Of a stretch of 19,598 nt of DNA, positions 5,461-14,346 are shown one piece after another. The stretch spans positions 1-19,598 of the forward strand of contig JACCUE010000276.1 in assembly GCA_013812005.1 (NCBI GenBank), in the 5' to 3' direction. The position numbers were made by a program, and so were the translations under genes. The notes under the pieces were generated by a model, which did no database searches, was not told the DNA's origin, and worked only from the letters and a program-made list of their open reading frames with translations. The stretch comes from Thermoleophilaceae bacterium (GTDB lineage: Bacteria > Actinomycetota > Thermoleophilia > Solirubrobacterales > Thermoleophilaceae). Position 1 is the stretch's first letter, and the number at the start of each line of letters is the position of its first letter.

Positions 5461-6765
5461 ATGGAAAAGTTCGTCATCGAAGGTGGTCAGCCGCTGTCCG
5501 GCACGCTTGTGCCCGCCGGCAACAAGAACGCGGCACTCCCGGTGCTCGCCGCGACGCTTCTCACCGAGGAGGAGGTGGTGCTGCGCAACATTCCGCACAT
5601 CCGCGACGTGGAGGCGATGCTCGGCCTCCTGCGAGGGCTCGGCGCGACCGCCGAGTGGCGCGATGACAACTCCCTGACCGTGTGTGCCGCCGACGTTACG
5701 AGCACCGAGCTCGACGCCGCCCTCTCCGAGCGCATCCGCGCCTCCTTCCTGCTCGCCGGGCCGCTTCTGGCCCGCTTCGGCCGCGCCGACATGCCGCCCC
5801 CGGGAGGGGACGTGATCGGCCGTCGCCGCCTCGATCCGCACCTCGACGCCTTCCGCGCTCTCGGCGCGGAGATAGACGCCCGCCGGTCCTACCGCCTGAC
5901 GGCTCCCAACGGGCTGCGCGCGTGCGACTTCTTCATGGATGAGCCGTCGGTGATGGCCACCGAGAACGCGCTGATGGCGGCGGCGCTCACACCCGGGTCG
6001 ACCGTCATTCACAATGCGGCCTCCGAGCCCCACGTGCAGGATCTCGCCCGCCTGCTGCTGCAGATGGGCGCCCGGATCGAGGGCATCGGCTCCAATGTGA
6101 TCGTGGTGCATGGCGCCGCGGAGCTCGGCGGCGCGGACTACGCCATCGGCCCCGACTACATCGAGGTGGGCAGCTTCATCGCCCTCGCGGCCTGCACCGG
6201 GGGCGAGCTGCGGGTCAGGGACGTGGTGCATGCCGATCTGCGCATGACCCGCCTCGGCTTCGCGCGCCTGGGCTGTGTGATCGAGGCCGACGGCGACGAC
6301 GTGGTCGTTCCCGCGGGGCAGGAGCTGCGCGTCAAGGACGACGAGGGCGAGGCCATCTCGAAGATCGAGGACGGCCCATGGCCTGCGTTCCCCGCCGATC
6401 TGACCAGCATCGCGCTTGCCATGGCCACTCAATCGGAGGGCTTGGTCCTGATCCACGAGAAGATGTTCGAGAACCGGTTGTTCTTCGTCGACAAGCTGGT
6501 CGCCATGGGCGCTCGGGTACTGCTCTGCGACCCGCACCGCGCGGTCGTGAGCGGCCCGAGCCGGCTTCACGGTGAGCGCATGGAGAGCCCCGACATCCGC
6601 GCGGGCATGGCGATGCTCATCGCCGCGCTATGCGCGGAGGGACGTTCGGAGATCGGCAACATCCGCCAGATCGACCGCGGGTACGAGCGCATCGACGAGC
6701 GCCTGCGCACCCTCGGAGCCCGCATCGAGCGCGTGGCCAGCGAGCCACGGGCGCTGTCGGTCTAG
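5461..6765 (+). CDS. murA: UDP-N-acetylglucosamine 1-carboxyvinyltransferase (MurA), Asp117 form
   Basis: The enzyme transfers enolpyruvate from PEP to UDP-GlcNAc, the first committed step of peptidoglycan synthesis, in the cytoplasm. The product is 434 aa from the ATG at 5461 (MEKFVIEGGQPLSG), typical in length. K22-N23 (GNKNAALP) match the conserved substrate-binding Lys-Asn. The active-site loop reads PPPGGDVIGRRRLDPH: Asp117 stands where most MurA enzymes have the PEP-reactive Cys that fosfomycin alkylates. FPADLTS supplies the later conserved Asp, and SPDIRAGMAMLIAAL matches the conserved DIRA block near the C-terminus. An in-frame ATG at 5404 lies before the probable -10 box and is less likely. 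hisZ follows after 24 bases, so murA may head the histidine operon. Confidence 0.95.
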   Translation: MEKFVIEGGQPLSGTLVPAGNKNAALPVLAATLLTEEEVVLRNIPHIRDVEAMLGLLRGLGATAEWRDDNSLTVCAADVTSTELDAALSERIRASFLLAGPLLARFGRADMPPPGGDVIGRRRLDPHLDAFRALGAEIDARRSYRLTAPNGLRACDFFMDEPSVMATENALMAAALTPGSTVIHNAASEPHVQDLARLLLQMGARIEGIGSNVIVVHGAAELGGADYAIGPDYIEVGSFIALAACTGGELRVRDVVHADLRMTRLGFARLGCVIEADGDDVVVPAGQELRVKDDEGEAISKIEDGPWPAFPADLTSIALAMATQSEGLVLIHEKMFENRLFFVDKLVAMGARVLLCDPHRAVVSGPSRLHGERMESPDIRAGMAMLIAALCAEGRSEIGNIRQIDRGYERIDERLRTLGARIERVASEPRALSV

Positions 6766-6789
6766 CCGGGCGCCGGCGAGGAGCAGATC

Positions 6790-7755
6790 GTGATCCACCC
6801 GATCCCTCCGGGCACCCGCGACGTGCTACCCGACGAGATGCGCGAGCTACGCGCGATCTCAGAGAGCCTGCGCGATACCTTCGAGGCCGGGGGCTATGGA
6901 GAGGTGTGGACTCCCGCGGTGGAGTACGAGGAGGTGTTGCGCGCCGGCGACGAGAACGCCGCGAATGCCGGCTACCGGATGTTCGACGAGCAGGGCCGGG
7001 TGCTGGCGCTACGGTCGGACATGACGATCCCGATCGCCCGCCTGGTGGCCACCCGCTTCGGTGACGTCAGCCCGCTGCGGCTGTCCTACTTCGGGCATGC
7101 CTATCGCTCCGTGGAGCACACCAGCGGCCAGCAGCGGGAGTTCCTCCAGGGCGGAATCGAGCTGATCGACGTTCCGGGCGCGGCCGGAGAGGTCGAGGTG
7201 ATCGCCACCACGCTGGCCGGGCTTGCCGCCGTCGGCCTGGCCCGCCACCGCCTGGGTCTTGGGGACGGCGCCCTCTATCGCACGCTGCTCGATGCGCTCG
7301 ACGTGCCCGCCGACTCGCAGCCCGGCCTGCTGACCTGCCTCGCGACACGCGATCTCGTGACCCTGGAGATGCGTGTCTCAGAGCTCGGGCTCGCCAGCGA
7401 CGCCCGCGACACCCTGGTGCGCCTGCCCGAGCTGCGCGGCGGTCCGGAGGTGCTCGACCGCGCGAACGGCCTGGCGAACGACGCCGTCGACGGCCTGCGC
7501 GTGCTCTACGCGGCACTCGAGGAGGAGGGTGTGGCAAACCAGGTGATCCTCGATCTCGGCCTGGTGCGCGAGCTGAGCTACTACACGGGTGCCGTATATG
7601 AGGTCTATGACCCGGCCGTCGGCTTCTCGCTCGGCGGTGGCGGGCGATACGACGACTTGATCGGGCGCTTCGGCGCGCCGCGGCCGGCGTGCGGTCTCAC
7701 GCTCGACCTGCAGCGCGTGCACGTCGCGCAGGCCGCAGAGGAGGGGTTGAGGTGA
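6790..7755 (+). CDS. hisZ: ATP phosphoribosyltransferase regulatory subunit HisZ
   Basis: The product is 321 aa from the GTG at 6790, with GAGGAG (6778-6783) as ribosome site. It is a histidyl-tRNA synthetase-like catalytic core without the C-terminal anticodon-binding domain. Class II motifs are visible: GTRDVLPDE near the start, LRSDMTIPIARLVATR (motif 2 region), SYFGHAYR, QQREFLQGGIELI, and RELSYYTGAVYEVY in place of the synthetase RGLDYYTG. GGGGRYDDLIGRFG is near the end. HisZ forms a hetero-octamer with short-form HisG and supplies the histidine feedback site, so pairing with the next gene is decisive over a true HisRS. Its stop overlaps the hisG start. Confidence 0.93.
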   Translation: MIHPIPPGTRDVLPDEMRELRAISESLRDTFEAGGYGEVWTPAVEYEEVLRAGDENAANAGYRMFDEQGRVLALRSDMTIPIARLVATRFGDVSPLRLSYFGHAYRSVEHTSGQQREFLQGGIELIDVPGAAGEVEVIATTLAGLAAVGLARHRLGLGDGALYRTLLDALDVPADSQPGLLTCLATRDLVTLEMRVSELGLASDARDTLVRLPELRGGPEVLDRANGLANDAVDGLRVLYAALEEEGVANQVILDLGLVRELSYYTGAVYEVYDPAVGFSLGGGGRYDDLIGRFGAPRPACGLTLDLQRVHVAQAAEEGLR

Positions 7756-8399
7756 CTCCCGACCCCAGGCCCGACCTGACCATCGCCGTGCCTCGCGGCG
7801 CACTGTTGGGGGACACCCTCGATCTGCTCGACCGCTTGGGCGTGGACACCGCCGAGGTGCGGGGCAACGATCGCAAGCTGCTGTTCGAGGACGTGGGAAT
7901 CGTGACGATGCGCCCCAGCGACGTACCCACCTACGTCGAGCACGGGGCCGCCGACATCGGCATCACGGGCAAGGACGTCCTGCTGGAGGCGCCCGACCGC
8001 GACGTGTACGAGTTGCTCGATCTGGGCTTCGGCCGCTGTGAGATGGTGGTGGCCGTCCGGGCGGGCGGCGACGTGCTCGGCGAGTCGCTACGCCGGCTCG
8101 GGCGGGTGCGGGTGGCAACCAAGTACCCCCTGATCGCCACCCGCCACTTCTCGGAGACGGGCCGCCAGGCGGAGATCGTGACCGTGAAGGGCTCGGTCGA
8201 GTTGGCTCCGCTCACCGGTCTGGTCGACGGCATCGTGGACCTTACGGCCACGGGCAGGACGCTCGCCGAGAACGGCCTGGAGGCGGTCGAGCAGATCGTG
8301 ACCTGCACCGCGCGCCTCGTGGCCAACCCCGTGGCCCACAAGCTCAAAGCGGCGGAGATCGACTCGCTCGTCGAGCGGATAAGGGAGGAGGGAGCGTGA
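7752..8399 (+). CDS. hisG: ATP phosphoribosyltransferase catalytic subunit, short form
   Basis: HisG joins ATP and PRPP to make phosphoribosyl-ATP, the first and regulated step of histidine synthesis. The product is 215 aa, the length of the HisZ-dependent short form; the long form has about 285 aa with a C-terminal regulatory domain that is missing here. IAVPRGAL (11-18) and VDLTATGRTLAENGL (162-176, PRPP loop) are diagnostic. The GTG at 7752 overlaps the hisZ stop and is preceded by GAGGAGGGG (7738-7746), a strong ribosome site, so the longer in-frame extension to 7689 is rejected. Its stop overlaps the start of hisD. Confidence 0.95.
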   Translation: MTPDPRPDLTIAVPRGALLGDTLDLLDRLGVDTAEVRGNDRKLLFEDVGIVTMRPSDVPTYVEHGAADIGITGKDVLLEAPDRDVYELLDLGFGRCEMVVAVRAGGDVLGESLRRLGRVRVATKYPLIATRHFSETGRQAEIVTVKGSVELAPLTGLVDGIVDLTATGRTLAENGLEAVEQIVTCTARLVANPVAHKLKAAEIDSLVERIREEGA

Positions 8400-9652
8400 G
8401 GCTCTCAGAACTCGGTCCCGACGCCGCGTCTACCGACTTACGGAGGCCGACGCGGCGAGCCGGCGACGTGGAGAGCTCCGTGCGCGCAATCGTGGACGAC
8501 GTTCGCGCCCAGGGGGACGCCGCGCTCCTGCGGCTTACCGAGCGCTTCGACCACGTCGAGTTGCGCGCCGAGGAACTGCGCGTGCCGGCGGCGGAGCTTG
8601 AGGCCGCGATCGGGTCCCTCGAGGGGGACGTTCTGGCCGGGCTGAAGACGGCGATCGCGAACGTAGGCGCAGTGGTCGAGGCCCAGCTGAGCGAGGAGGT
8701 GGCCGTCGAGCTCCCCGACGGCCAGCGCGTCGAGATCGCCGAGCTTGCCGTGCGCCGTGCCGCTGCCTGCGTGCCGGCGGCACGCGCGCCATTGTGCTCG
8801 ACACTCGTGATGCTGGCGGTCACCGCTCGCGCGGCGGGCGTGGAGCAGATCGCTGTGTGCGCCTCGCCCGCTCCGGGTGGCGGTGTCCACCCGGCGATCC
8901 TCGCCGCCTGTGCGATGTGCGAAGTGAAGGAGGTGTACAGAATGGGCGGCGCCCAGGCGATCGCTGCGCTGGCCTACGGCACGGAGTCCGTGCCCGCGGT
9001 GGACGTCATCACCGGACCGGGCGGCCCTTGGGTTCAGGAGGCAAAGCGACAGGTGAGCGGAACGGTGGGAATCGACGGCATCGCGGGGCCGAGCGAGCTG
9101 GTGGTGGTGGCAGACGCGGGTGAGGACGCCGAGGCGATCGCACTCGACCTGCTGGCCCAGGCGGAGCACGGCGACGACGGCCTGCTCGCGCTGATCTCTA
9201 CCGATCATGCGCTGCTCGCCGCGGTCCGTGCGGCGGTGGAGCGCATGGCACCGGAGCGCCCGACGGTGGCCGACGCTCCGCTCGCCCTCGTGCACGCTCG
9301 AGATGCCCGCGCCGCGGTGGATCTGGCGGACGCGGTGGCGCCCGAGCACCTGCAACTGGTGGGCACCGAGGCCGAGGCGCTGGCCGACCGGGTCAGAGCC
9401 GCCGGTTGCCTGTTCGTAGGCAGCGATGCCGCCACCGCCTTCGGCGACTACGTGGCCGGCTCCAACCACGTGTTGCCCACCGGCGGCGCGGCCCGCTTTC
9501 AGTCGGCGCTCTCCGCGGCCACCTTCAGGCGCCGGATGGCGCGCGTATCCTTTCCCGCAGGCGCCGCAGCGCGCCTGGCCCCCGCCGGTGCGGCCCTCGC
9601 CCGGGCGGAGGGCTTTCCCGTCCACGCCGAGTCCATTGAGCGCCGCGCGTGA
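8396..9652 (+). CDS. hisD: histidinol dehydrogenase (divergent sequence)
   Basis: HisD oxidises L-histidinol to L-histidine in two NAD-dependent steps. The product is 418 aa, slightly short. Zinc ligands are present as Q255 and H258 (LAQAEHG), D351 (FGDYVAGSNHVLP) and H410 (FPVHAES). The catalytic pair is E317-H318 (VAPEHLQL). EAKRQVSGTVGIDGIAGPSE (215-234) is conserved. Two usually strict blocks differ: GPGG-P-W (207-212) replaces GPGNxY/F, and VPAARAPLCST (126-136) replaces VPGGxAxYPS. The enzyme is probably active, with altered cofactor-side loops. The GTG start has a strong upstream AAGGGAGGAGG (8381-8391) and overlaps the hisG stop; the stop overlaps hisB. Confidence 0.93.
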   Translation: MRLSELGPDAASTDLRRPTRRAGDVESSVRAIVDDVRAQGDAALLRLTERFDHVELRAEELRVPAAELEAAIGSLEGDVLAGLKTAIANVGAVVEAQLSEEVAVELPDGQRVEIAELAVRRAAACVPAARAPLCSTLVMLAVTARAAGVEQIAVCASPAPGGGVHPAILAACAMCEVKEVYRMGGAQAIAALAYGTESVPAVDVITGPGGPWVQEAKRQVSGTVGIDGIAGPSELVVVADAGEDAEAIALDLLAQAEHGDDGLLALISTDHALLAAVRAAVERMAPERPTVADAPLALVHARDARAAVDLADAVAPEHLQLVGTEAEALADRVRAAGCLFVGSDAATAFGDYVAGSNHVLPTGGAARFQSALSAATFRRRMARVSFPAGAAARLAPAGAALARAEGFPVHAESIERRA

Positions 9653-10236
9653 CCCGCAGCGCAGAGATCTCACGCACCACGAAGGAGACCGACATCCGGC
9701 TCTCGCTGACGCTCGACGGAGCGGGGGAGGGGGAGCGCTCGACCGGCGTCGGCTTCTTCGACCACATGCTCGACGCCCTGGCGCGCCACGCGAGGCTCGA
9801 TCTCGATGTGATCGTGAAGGGCGACCTGGAGACCGGTCCCCACCACACCGTCGAGGACACCGGCATCGCCCTGGGCCGCGCCCTCGACGAGGCGCTCGGC
9901 GACCGCTCGCACATCCGCCGCTACGGCCACGCCGTGGTGCCCATGGACGAGGCGCGCGCGTCCTGCGCGATCGACGTCTCGGGGCGCCCCTACGCGAGCG
10001 TGGAAGGCAACATTCCCGCGGAAGCGGTGGCTGACTTCGACTCTGATCTCACCGAGGAGTTCCTGCGCGCGGTAGCCGGGGCGGCGAATCTGACGGTGCA
10101 CGTGGCGATCGAGCGCGGCACCAACACACACCACATCGTCGAGGCGGCGTTCAAGGCCTTCGCGCGCGCACTCGGCCAGGCGGTCTCGATCGACCCGCAC
10201 GAGACGGGGGTGCCGTCGACCAAGGGCCTCCTGTGA
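9649..10236 (+). CDS. hisB: imidazoleglycerol-phosphate dehydratase
   Basis: HisB dehydrates imidazoleglycerol phosphate to imidazole-acetol phosphate. The product is 195 aa, the monofunctional bacterial size, without the fused phosphatase domain found in enterobacteria. Manganese-site motifs are complete: FFDHMLDALARHA, HHTVEDTGIALG, and THHIVEAAFKAFARAL. The N-terminus (ISRTTKETDIRLSLTLDG) and the C-terminus (GVPSTKGLL) are typical. The GTG start overlaps the hisD stop (GTGA), and no independent ribosome site is obvious, consistent with coupling. The hisC gene often found between hisD and hisB in actinobacteria is absent here. Confidence 0.96.
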   Translation: MTRSAEISRTTKETDIRLSLTLDGAGEGERSTGVGFFDHMLDALARHARLDLDVIVKGDLETGPHHTVEDTGIALGRALDEALGDRSHIRRYGHAVVPMDEARASCAIDVSGRPYASVEGNIPAEAVADFDSDLTEEFLRAVAGAANLTVHVAIERGTNTHHIVEAAFKAFARALGQAVSIDPHETGVPSTKGLL

Positions 10237-10877
10237 GCGCTTCGCGAGACGTGACCAGGCTGGCAATCCTCGACTACGGCATGGGCAACCTGCGCTCGGC
10301 CGAGAAGGCCTTCGAGCACGTCGGTGCGCGAGTAGAGGTCACCAGCGACCACGACCGCGTGCGGGCGGCCGATGGCGTGGTGCTGCCCGGTGTTGGCGCC
10401 TTCCCGAAGGCCATGGAGGCGGTGCGAGGCCTCGCGCTCGACGAGCTGCTGCACGAGCTCCGCGACGCCGACGTGCCCATCCTCGGCATATGCCTCGGCA
10501 TGCAGCTGCTGTTCGAGGGCACCACCGAGTTGGGCGGCGCCACCGGAATCGGCCTGCTCGAGGGCGACGTGGACCTGCTCGACGCGCCGGGCCTGAAGGT
10601 GCCCCACATGGGCTGGAACCCGGTGAGCTGGCGAGGCGACGCGGGCCTGTCGGCCGGGCTGGGAGACCCGTGCGCCTTCTACCACGTGCATTCCTTCGCG
10701 CCCCGTCCGCTGAACTCCGAAGACGTGACCGGCACGGCGGTCTACGGCGGCGAGTTCGTCAGCGCCGTCGCCCGCCCGCCGGTCTACGGCACTCAGTTTC
10801 ACCCCGAGAAGTCGGGCCCCGACGGGCTTGCGCTGCTGCGCAACTTCGCCACGCTCTGCACTCGGGCGACGGCATGA
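10233..10877 (+). CDS. hisH: imidazole glycerol phosphate synthase, glutaminase subunit
   Basis: HisH is the class I glutamine amidotransferase that releases ammonia from glutamine and channels it to HisF. The product is 214 aa. The triad is visible: C87 in GICLGMQLLF, H190 and E192 in QFHPEKSG. The N-terminus LAILDYGMGNLRS and the PGVGAF oxyanion-side motif are typical, and PHMGWN (124-129) is a HisH-specific block. The GTG at 10233 overlaps the hisB stop; another GTG at 10251 would shorten it by six residues. Its own stop overlaps the hisA ATG. Confidence 0.96.
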   Translation: MSASRDVTRLAILDYGMGNLRSAEKAFEHVGARVEVTSDHDRVRAADGVVLPGVGAFPKAMEAVRGLALDELLHELRDADVPILGICLGMQLLFEGTTELGGATGIGLLEGDVDLLDAPGLKVPHMGWNPVSWRGDAGLSAGLGDPCAFYHVHSFAPRPLNSEDVTGTAVYGGEFVSAVARPPVYGTQFHPEKSGPDGLALLRNFATLCTRATA

Positions 10878-11629
10878 TCTTCCTGCCGGCGGTGGACATC
10901 CGCGACGGCAAGGCGGTGCGCCTGCGCCAGGGCCACTTCGACCAGGAGACGGTCTACGCGGACGACCCCCTGGAGGCTGCGATGTCCTTCGTCGAGGCAG
11001 GCGCGCGGTTTCTCCACGTGATCGACCTCGACGGTGCGCGCGAGGGCGAGCCGGCCAACCTCTACCACCTGAGGCGCATCACCCGGGAGGCCGGGGTGCC
11101 AGTGCAGTACGGCGGCGGGCTGCGGTCGCTGATGTCGATCCGCAAGGCTCTGGCCGCCGGCGCGGACCGCGTGGTGGTGGGCACAGCCGCCTACACCGAC
11201 GCCGACTTCCTCCACGAGGCGCTCGAGACCTGGAGTCCGCGCGTGCTCGTGGCCGTTGACGTGAGGGCCGGCAAGGTATCGGTGTCCGGGTGGACACGCG
11301 AGACCCAGATGCTCCCCGAGGAGCTGATCGAGCGCCTCCAGAAGCAGGGCGCGAAGCGCTTCGTGTACACGAACGCGGACCGCGATGGCATGCTCGAAGG
11401 CGTGGACCCCGACGAGGTCCGCCGCATATCCGAAGCGGTCCGCGGCCGCTTGGTCTGGTCAGGCGGGATAGGCACGCTCGAGGACCTGCGCGTGCTGCGC
11501 GACATGCGGCTGGTCAACCTCGTCGGGGTAGTGTCCGGGAAGGCCCTCTACGAAGGGCGATTCAGCGTGATCGACGCGCGCGCGGAGCTGGAGTCGCCAC
11601 CGTCGCCTCGCAACCTGCCGATCGGCTGA
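10874..11629 (+). CDS. hisA: phosphoribosylformimino-5-aminoimidazole carboxamide ribotide isomerase (HisA)
   Basis: HisA isomerises ProFAR to PRFAR, the substrate of HisH/HisF. The product is 251 aa in a half-barrel-duplicated TIM fold. Asp8 in [13 protein letters not shown] is the first catalytic residue, and the second is in [21 protein letters not shown] and [11 protein letters not shown] are the phosphate-binding loops. [12 protein letters not shown] matches HisA. In Streptomyces and Mycobacterium the homologue PriA also does the TrpF reaction; whether this one does cannot be decided by eye. The ATG at 10874 overlaps the hisH stop (ATGA); the much longer frame upstream is an out-of-frame shadow of hisH. 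Confidence 0.94.
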   Translation: MIFLPAVDIRDGKAVRLRQGHFDQETVYADDPLEAAMSFVEAGARFLHVIDLDGAREGEPANLYHLRRITREAGVPVQYGGGLRSLMSIRKALAAGADRVVVGTAAYTDADFLHEALETWSPRVLVAVDVRAGKVSVSGWTRETQMLPEELIERLQKQGAKRFVYTNADRDGMLEGVDPDEVRRISEAVRGRLVWSGGIGTLEDLRVLRDMRLVNLVGVVSGKALYEGRFSVIDARAELESPPSPRNLPIG

Positions 11630-11631
11630 CC

Positions 11632-12393
<762 letters not shown>

Positions 12394-12411
12394 CTCTCAG
12401 CTGTGGTGCAC

Positions 12412-12427
12412 TGCTACAGTCGTAGCA
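12412..12427. promoter_or_regulatory. inverted repeat and -10-like box before the antitoxin gene
   Basis: TGCTAC (12412-12417) and GTAGCA (12422-12427) are perfect reverse complements around AGTC, ending two bases before the GTG at 12430. TACAGT (12415-12420) inside it resembles a -10 box. A dyad overlapping the promoter is the usual arrangement for antitoxin autorepression, so this is a likely operator. Confidence 0.55.
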
Positions 12428-12429
12428 CT

Positions 12430-12675
12430 GTGCGAGAGATCCCCCAGCGCGAGTTGCGTAACAACGTGGCCGCGGTGTTGCGTGAGGTCGAGGCGGGTGA
12501 GCGCCTGCGCGTGACGGTACGCGGGCGTGCCGTTGCCGAGCTCGTTCCGATTACGTCTCGCAAGCGAGGTTTTTCGCCCGGGGAGGTCGCACGCGTCGTC
12601 ACCGAGGCGCCGCTCGACCCCGGCTTCGCAGCCGATGTCGACCGGGCGGCAGGCGCGACGATCGACGAGCTGTGA
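12430..12675 (+). CDS. Phd/YefM-type antitoxin
   Basis: The product is 81 aa from the GTG at 12430; an in-frame ATG at 12403 adds nine residues but lies before the operator-like dyad. Residues 1-45 (REIPQRELRNNVAAVLREVE, then the strands RLRVTVRGRAVAELVPI) are the DNA-binding Phd/YefM fold. The C-terminal part (GATIDEL at the end) is the flexible toxin-neutralising tail. The protein should dimerise, bind its own promoter and cap the VapC-like nuclease encoded next. The stop overlaps the toxin's GTG, the usual coupling. Confidence 0.88.
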   Translation: MREIPQRELRNNVAAVLREVEAGERLRVTVRGRAVAELVPITSRKRGFSPGEVARVVTEAPLDPGFAADVDRAAGATIDEL

Positions 12676-13049
12676 CCGGCCTGCTCGACACCTCGGTGTT
12701 CGTCGCGCGCGAGCAGTGCCGCCCGCTGGCCTCACTGCCAGACGAGGGCCGCGTCTCGGTGATCACGGCAGCCGAGCTGCGAATCGGGGTGCTCGCGACC
12801 GACGACCCATCGATCCGGGCCCAGCGGATGCGCACGCTCAGCGAGGTCGAGGCGCTAGAGCCCGCGCCCGTCGACGAAGCGGCGGCGCGGGCGTTCGCCG
12901 AGATTGTCGCCGACGCCCGCCGCCGTGGCCGCCAGCCGCGGATCCTCGACGCGCTGATCGGCGCGACTGCGGCGTCGCTGGGGGTGGCGGTCTACACGCA
13001 GGACGCCGACTTCGACGACATGGCCGGTGTCGCCGTCGTCCGCGTCTGA
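12672..13049 (+). CDS. vapC: VapC-type PIN-domain toxin ribonuclease
   Basis: The product is 125 aa from the GTG at 12672. The PIN acidic cluster is intact: D6 (LLDTSVF), E35 (ITAAELRIG), D93 (RILDALIGATA) and D111/D113 (YTQDADFD), which would bind Mg or Mn. Family toxins cleave tRNA or rRNA; the target here is unknown. The overlapping antitoxin gene upstream and the intact active site suggest a working module. The pair sits between hisF and the tRNA nucleotidyltransferase gene, both in the same direction; it could be an insertion into an older gene order. Confidence 0.92.
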   Translation: MTGLLDTSVFVAREQCRPLASLPDEGRVSVITAAELRIGVLATDDPSIRAQRMRTLSEVEALEPAPVDEAAARAFAEIVADARRRGRQPRILDALIGATAASLGVAVYTQDADFDDMAGVAVVRV

Positions 13050-13107
13050 CCTGCCCAGCCTGGCGTCGACATCGCCGTCCGGGTGGCCCGCCGCCACTCA
13101 GTGGACA

Positions 13108-14346
13108 ATGGCGCCGATGCCCACACCCGCAACAGACCTGTCCGACCGGGTGCGCTCGCTTGCCGGGATGGAGCAGCTACTCGTCGCCGTTGAAGGCCTC
13201 CCGCCGCTGTACCTGGTCGGCGGCGCCGTGCGCGACCTTCTGCGCGGCGCGCGCTCGGTCGACCTCGATCTGGTCGTGGAGGCCGATGCGGCGGCCACCG
13301 CCCGCGAGATTGCCGCCCGCCTAAGAGGACGGGCGGTGGAGCACCAGCGCTTCGGCACCGCAACCGTGCGCACAGGCGAGCTGGTGGTCGACATCGCGAT
13401 GGCTCGCCGCGAGCGCTACGAGCGGCCGGGCGCTCTGCCCGAGGTCGAGCCCGCGGGGCTGACGGAGGATCTCGACCGGCGCGACTTCACGGTGAACGCG
13501 ATGGCCATCGGGCTCTCCGGGTCCGACCTCGGCGTCCTTCGTGACCCGTGCGGCGGGCTGGACGACCTGGAGGCAGGCCTCATCCGAGTGCTGCACGGGC
13601 GCAGCTTCGTCGACGATCCCACCCGGCTGCTGCGAGCGGTGCGCTACGAGACGCGCCTGGGCTTCGAGCTGGAGACCGATACGGAGCGCCTGGCCCGCGA
13701 GGCGGCGACCGCGGGCGCGATCGCCACCGTCTCGGGAGCCCGCCTACGTGACGAGCTGATGGACCTACTGACCGAGGCCGAAGCGCCCGCGGCCGTGGGG
13801 CGGCTGCGCGAGCTCGGGATCGCACGCGCGCTGCACCCGTCTCTGCGAGCCGATCCGGAGCTGGTGGCCGGGGCCGCGCTCGCGTCGGCCGAGACCGGGG
13901 CGAGCCCCGCCCTGGCCGAGCTGGCGGCACTCTGCTCGGCGAGGCCGGCCGAGGTCGAGGAGTTCGTTCACACCCTCGCCCTCCCCGCCGCCGACCGGAC
14001 CGCCGTGCTGCGTGCCGCCTCGCGCGGCCCGGTGCTGGCGGAGACCCTGCACGGCGGACTACGGCCCTCAGAGCTGCACGCCCTCCTCACCCCTGAGCCG
14101 CCGGAGGCGCTCGCGCTGGCGCTGGCCCTGGGAGCGGCTGGTGGGCCGGTGCTGCGCTACCTGTCAGACCTGCGCGGCGCCGCTCTGGAGATAACCGGCG
14201 AGGACCTGCTTTCGGCGGGGGTGCCCCGCTCACCGGCGATCGGCCGGGCGCTGGAGGAGACGCTGCGGCGCAAGCTCGACGGCGAGCTTGCGGGCCGCGA
14301 CGCCGAGCTGCGCACGGCCACCGAGCTGGCCCGAGGACGGGCGTGA
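13108..14346 (+). CDS. CCA-adding enzyme / poly(A) polymerase family tRNA nucleotidyltransferase
   Basis: The product is 412 aa from the ATG at 13108 (409 from 13117). The class II nucleotidyltransferase head is clear: LVGGAVRDLL (36-45), catalytic D52 and D54 (SVDLDLVVEAD), a third Asp at 95 (VVDIA), and RRDFTVNAMAI (124-134). VDDPTRLLRAVRYETRLGF is the RNA/nucleotide-binding block. The C-terminal half is helical and Ala/Leu-rich, with no HD motif. It should add CCA to tRNA 3' ends; some relatives add only CC or A, or poly(A), and I cannot separate these. A longer frame to 13027 overlaps vapC and is not needed. The stop overlaps the pgeF start. Confidence 0.9.
   Translation: MAPMPTPATDLSDRVRSLAGMEQLLVAVEGLPPLYLVGGAVRDLLRGARSVDLDLVVEADAAATAREIAARLRGRAVEHQRFGTATVRTGELVVDIAMARRERYERPGALPEVEPAGLTEDLDRRDFTVNAMAIGLSGSDLGVLRDPCGGLDDLEAGLIRVLHGRSFVDDPTRLLRAVRYETRLGFELETDTERLAREAATAGAIATVSGARLRDELMDLLTEAEAPAAVGRLRELGIARALHPSLRADPELVAGAALASAETGASPALAELAALCSARPAEVEEFVHTLALPAADRTAVLRAASRGPVLAETLHGGLRPSELHALLTPEPPEALALALALGAAGGPVLRYLSDLRGAALEITGEDLLSAGVPRSPAIGRALEETLRRKLDGELAGRDAELRTATELARGRA

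Noticed and set aside
5149..6570. 473-residue minus-strand open frame across murA
   Set aside because: Antisense shadow in high-GC DNA; murA on the plus strand has all family motifs, and the real minus-strand HD gene is in a different frame ending the divergent promoter.
6790..7755. Reading the hisZ gene as histidyl-tRNA synthetase
   Set aside because: It lacks the C-terminal anticodon-binding domain, has RELSYYTG instead of RGLDYYTG, and overlaps a short-form hisG that needs HisZ.
8438..9673. 411-residue minus-strand frame opposite hisD
   Set aside because: No recognisable motif, His/Gly/Arg-rich, and fully overlaps the conserved hisD frame.
13027..13107. N-terminal extension of the nucleotidyltransferase to the ATG-less start at 13027
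   Set aside because: It overlaps the 3' end of vapC, is low in complexity, and the family core begins well after the ATG at 13108.
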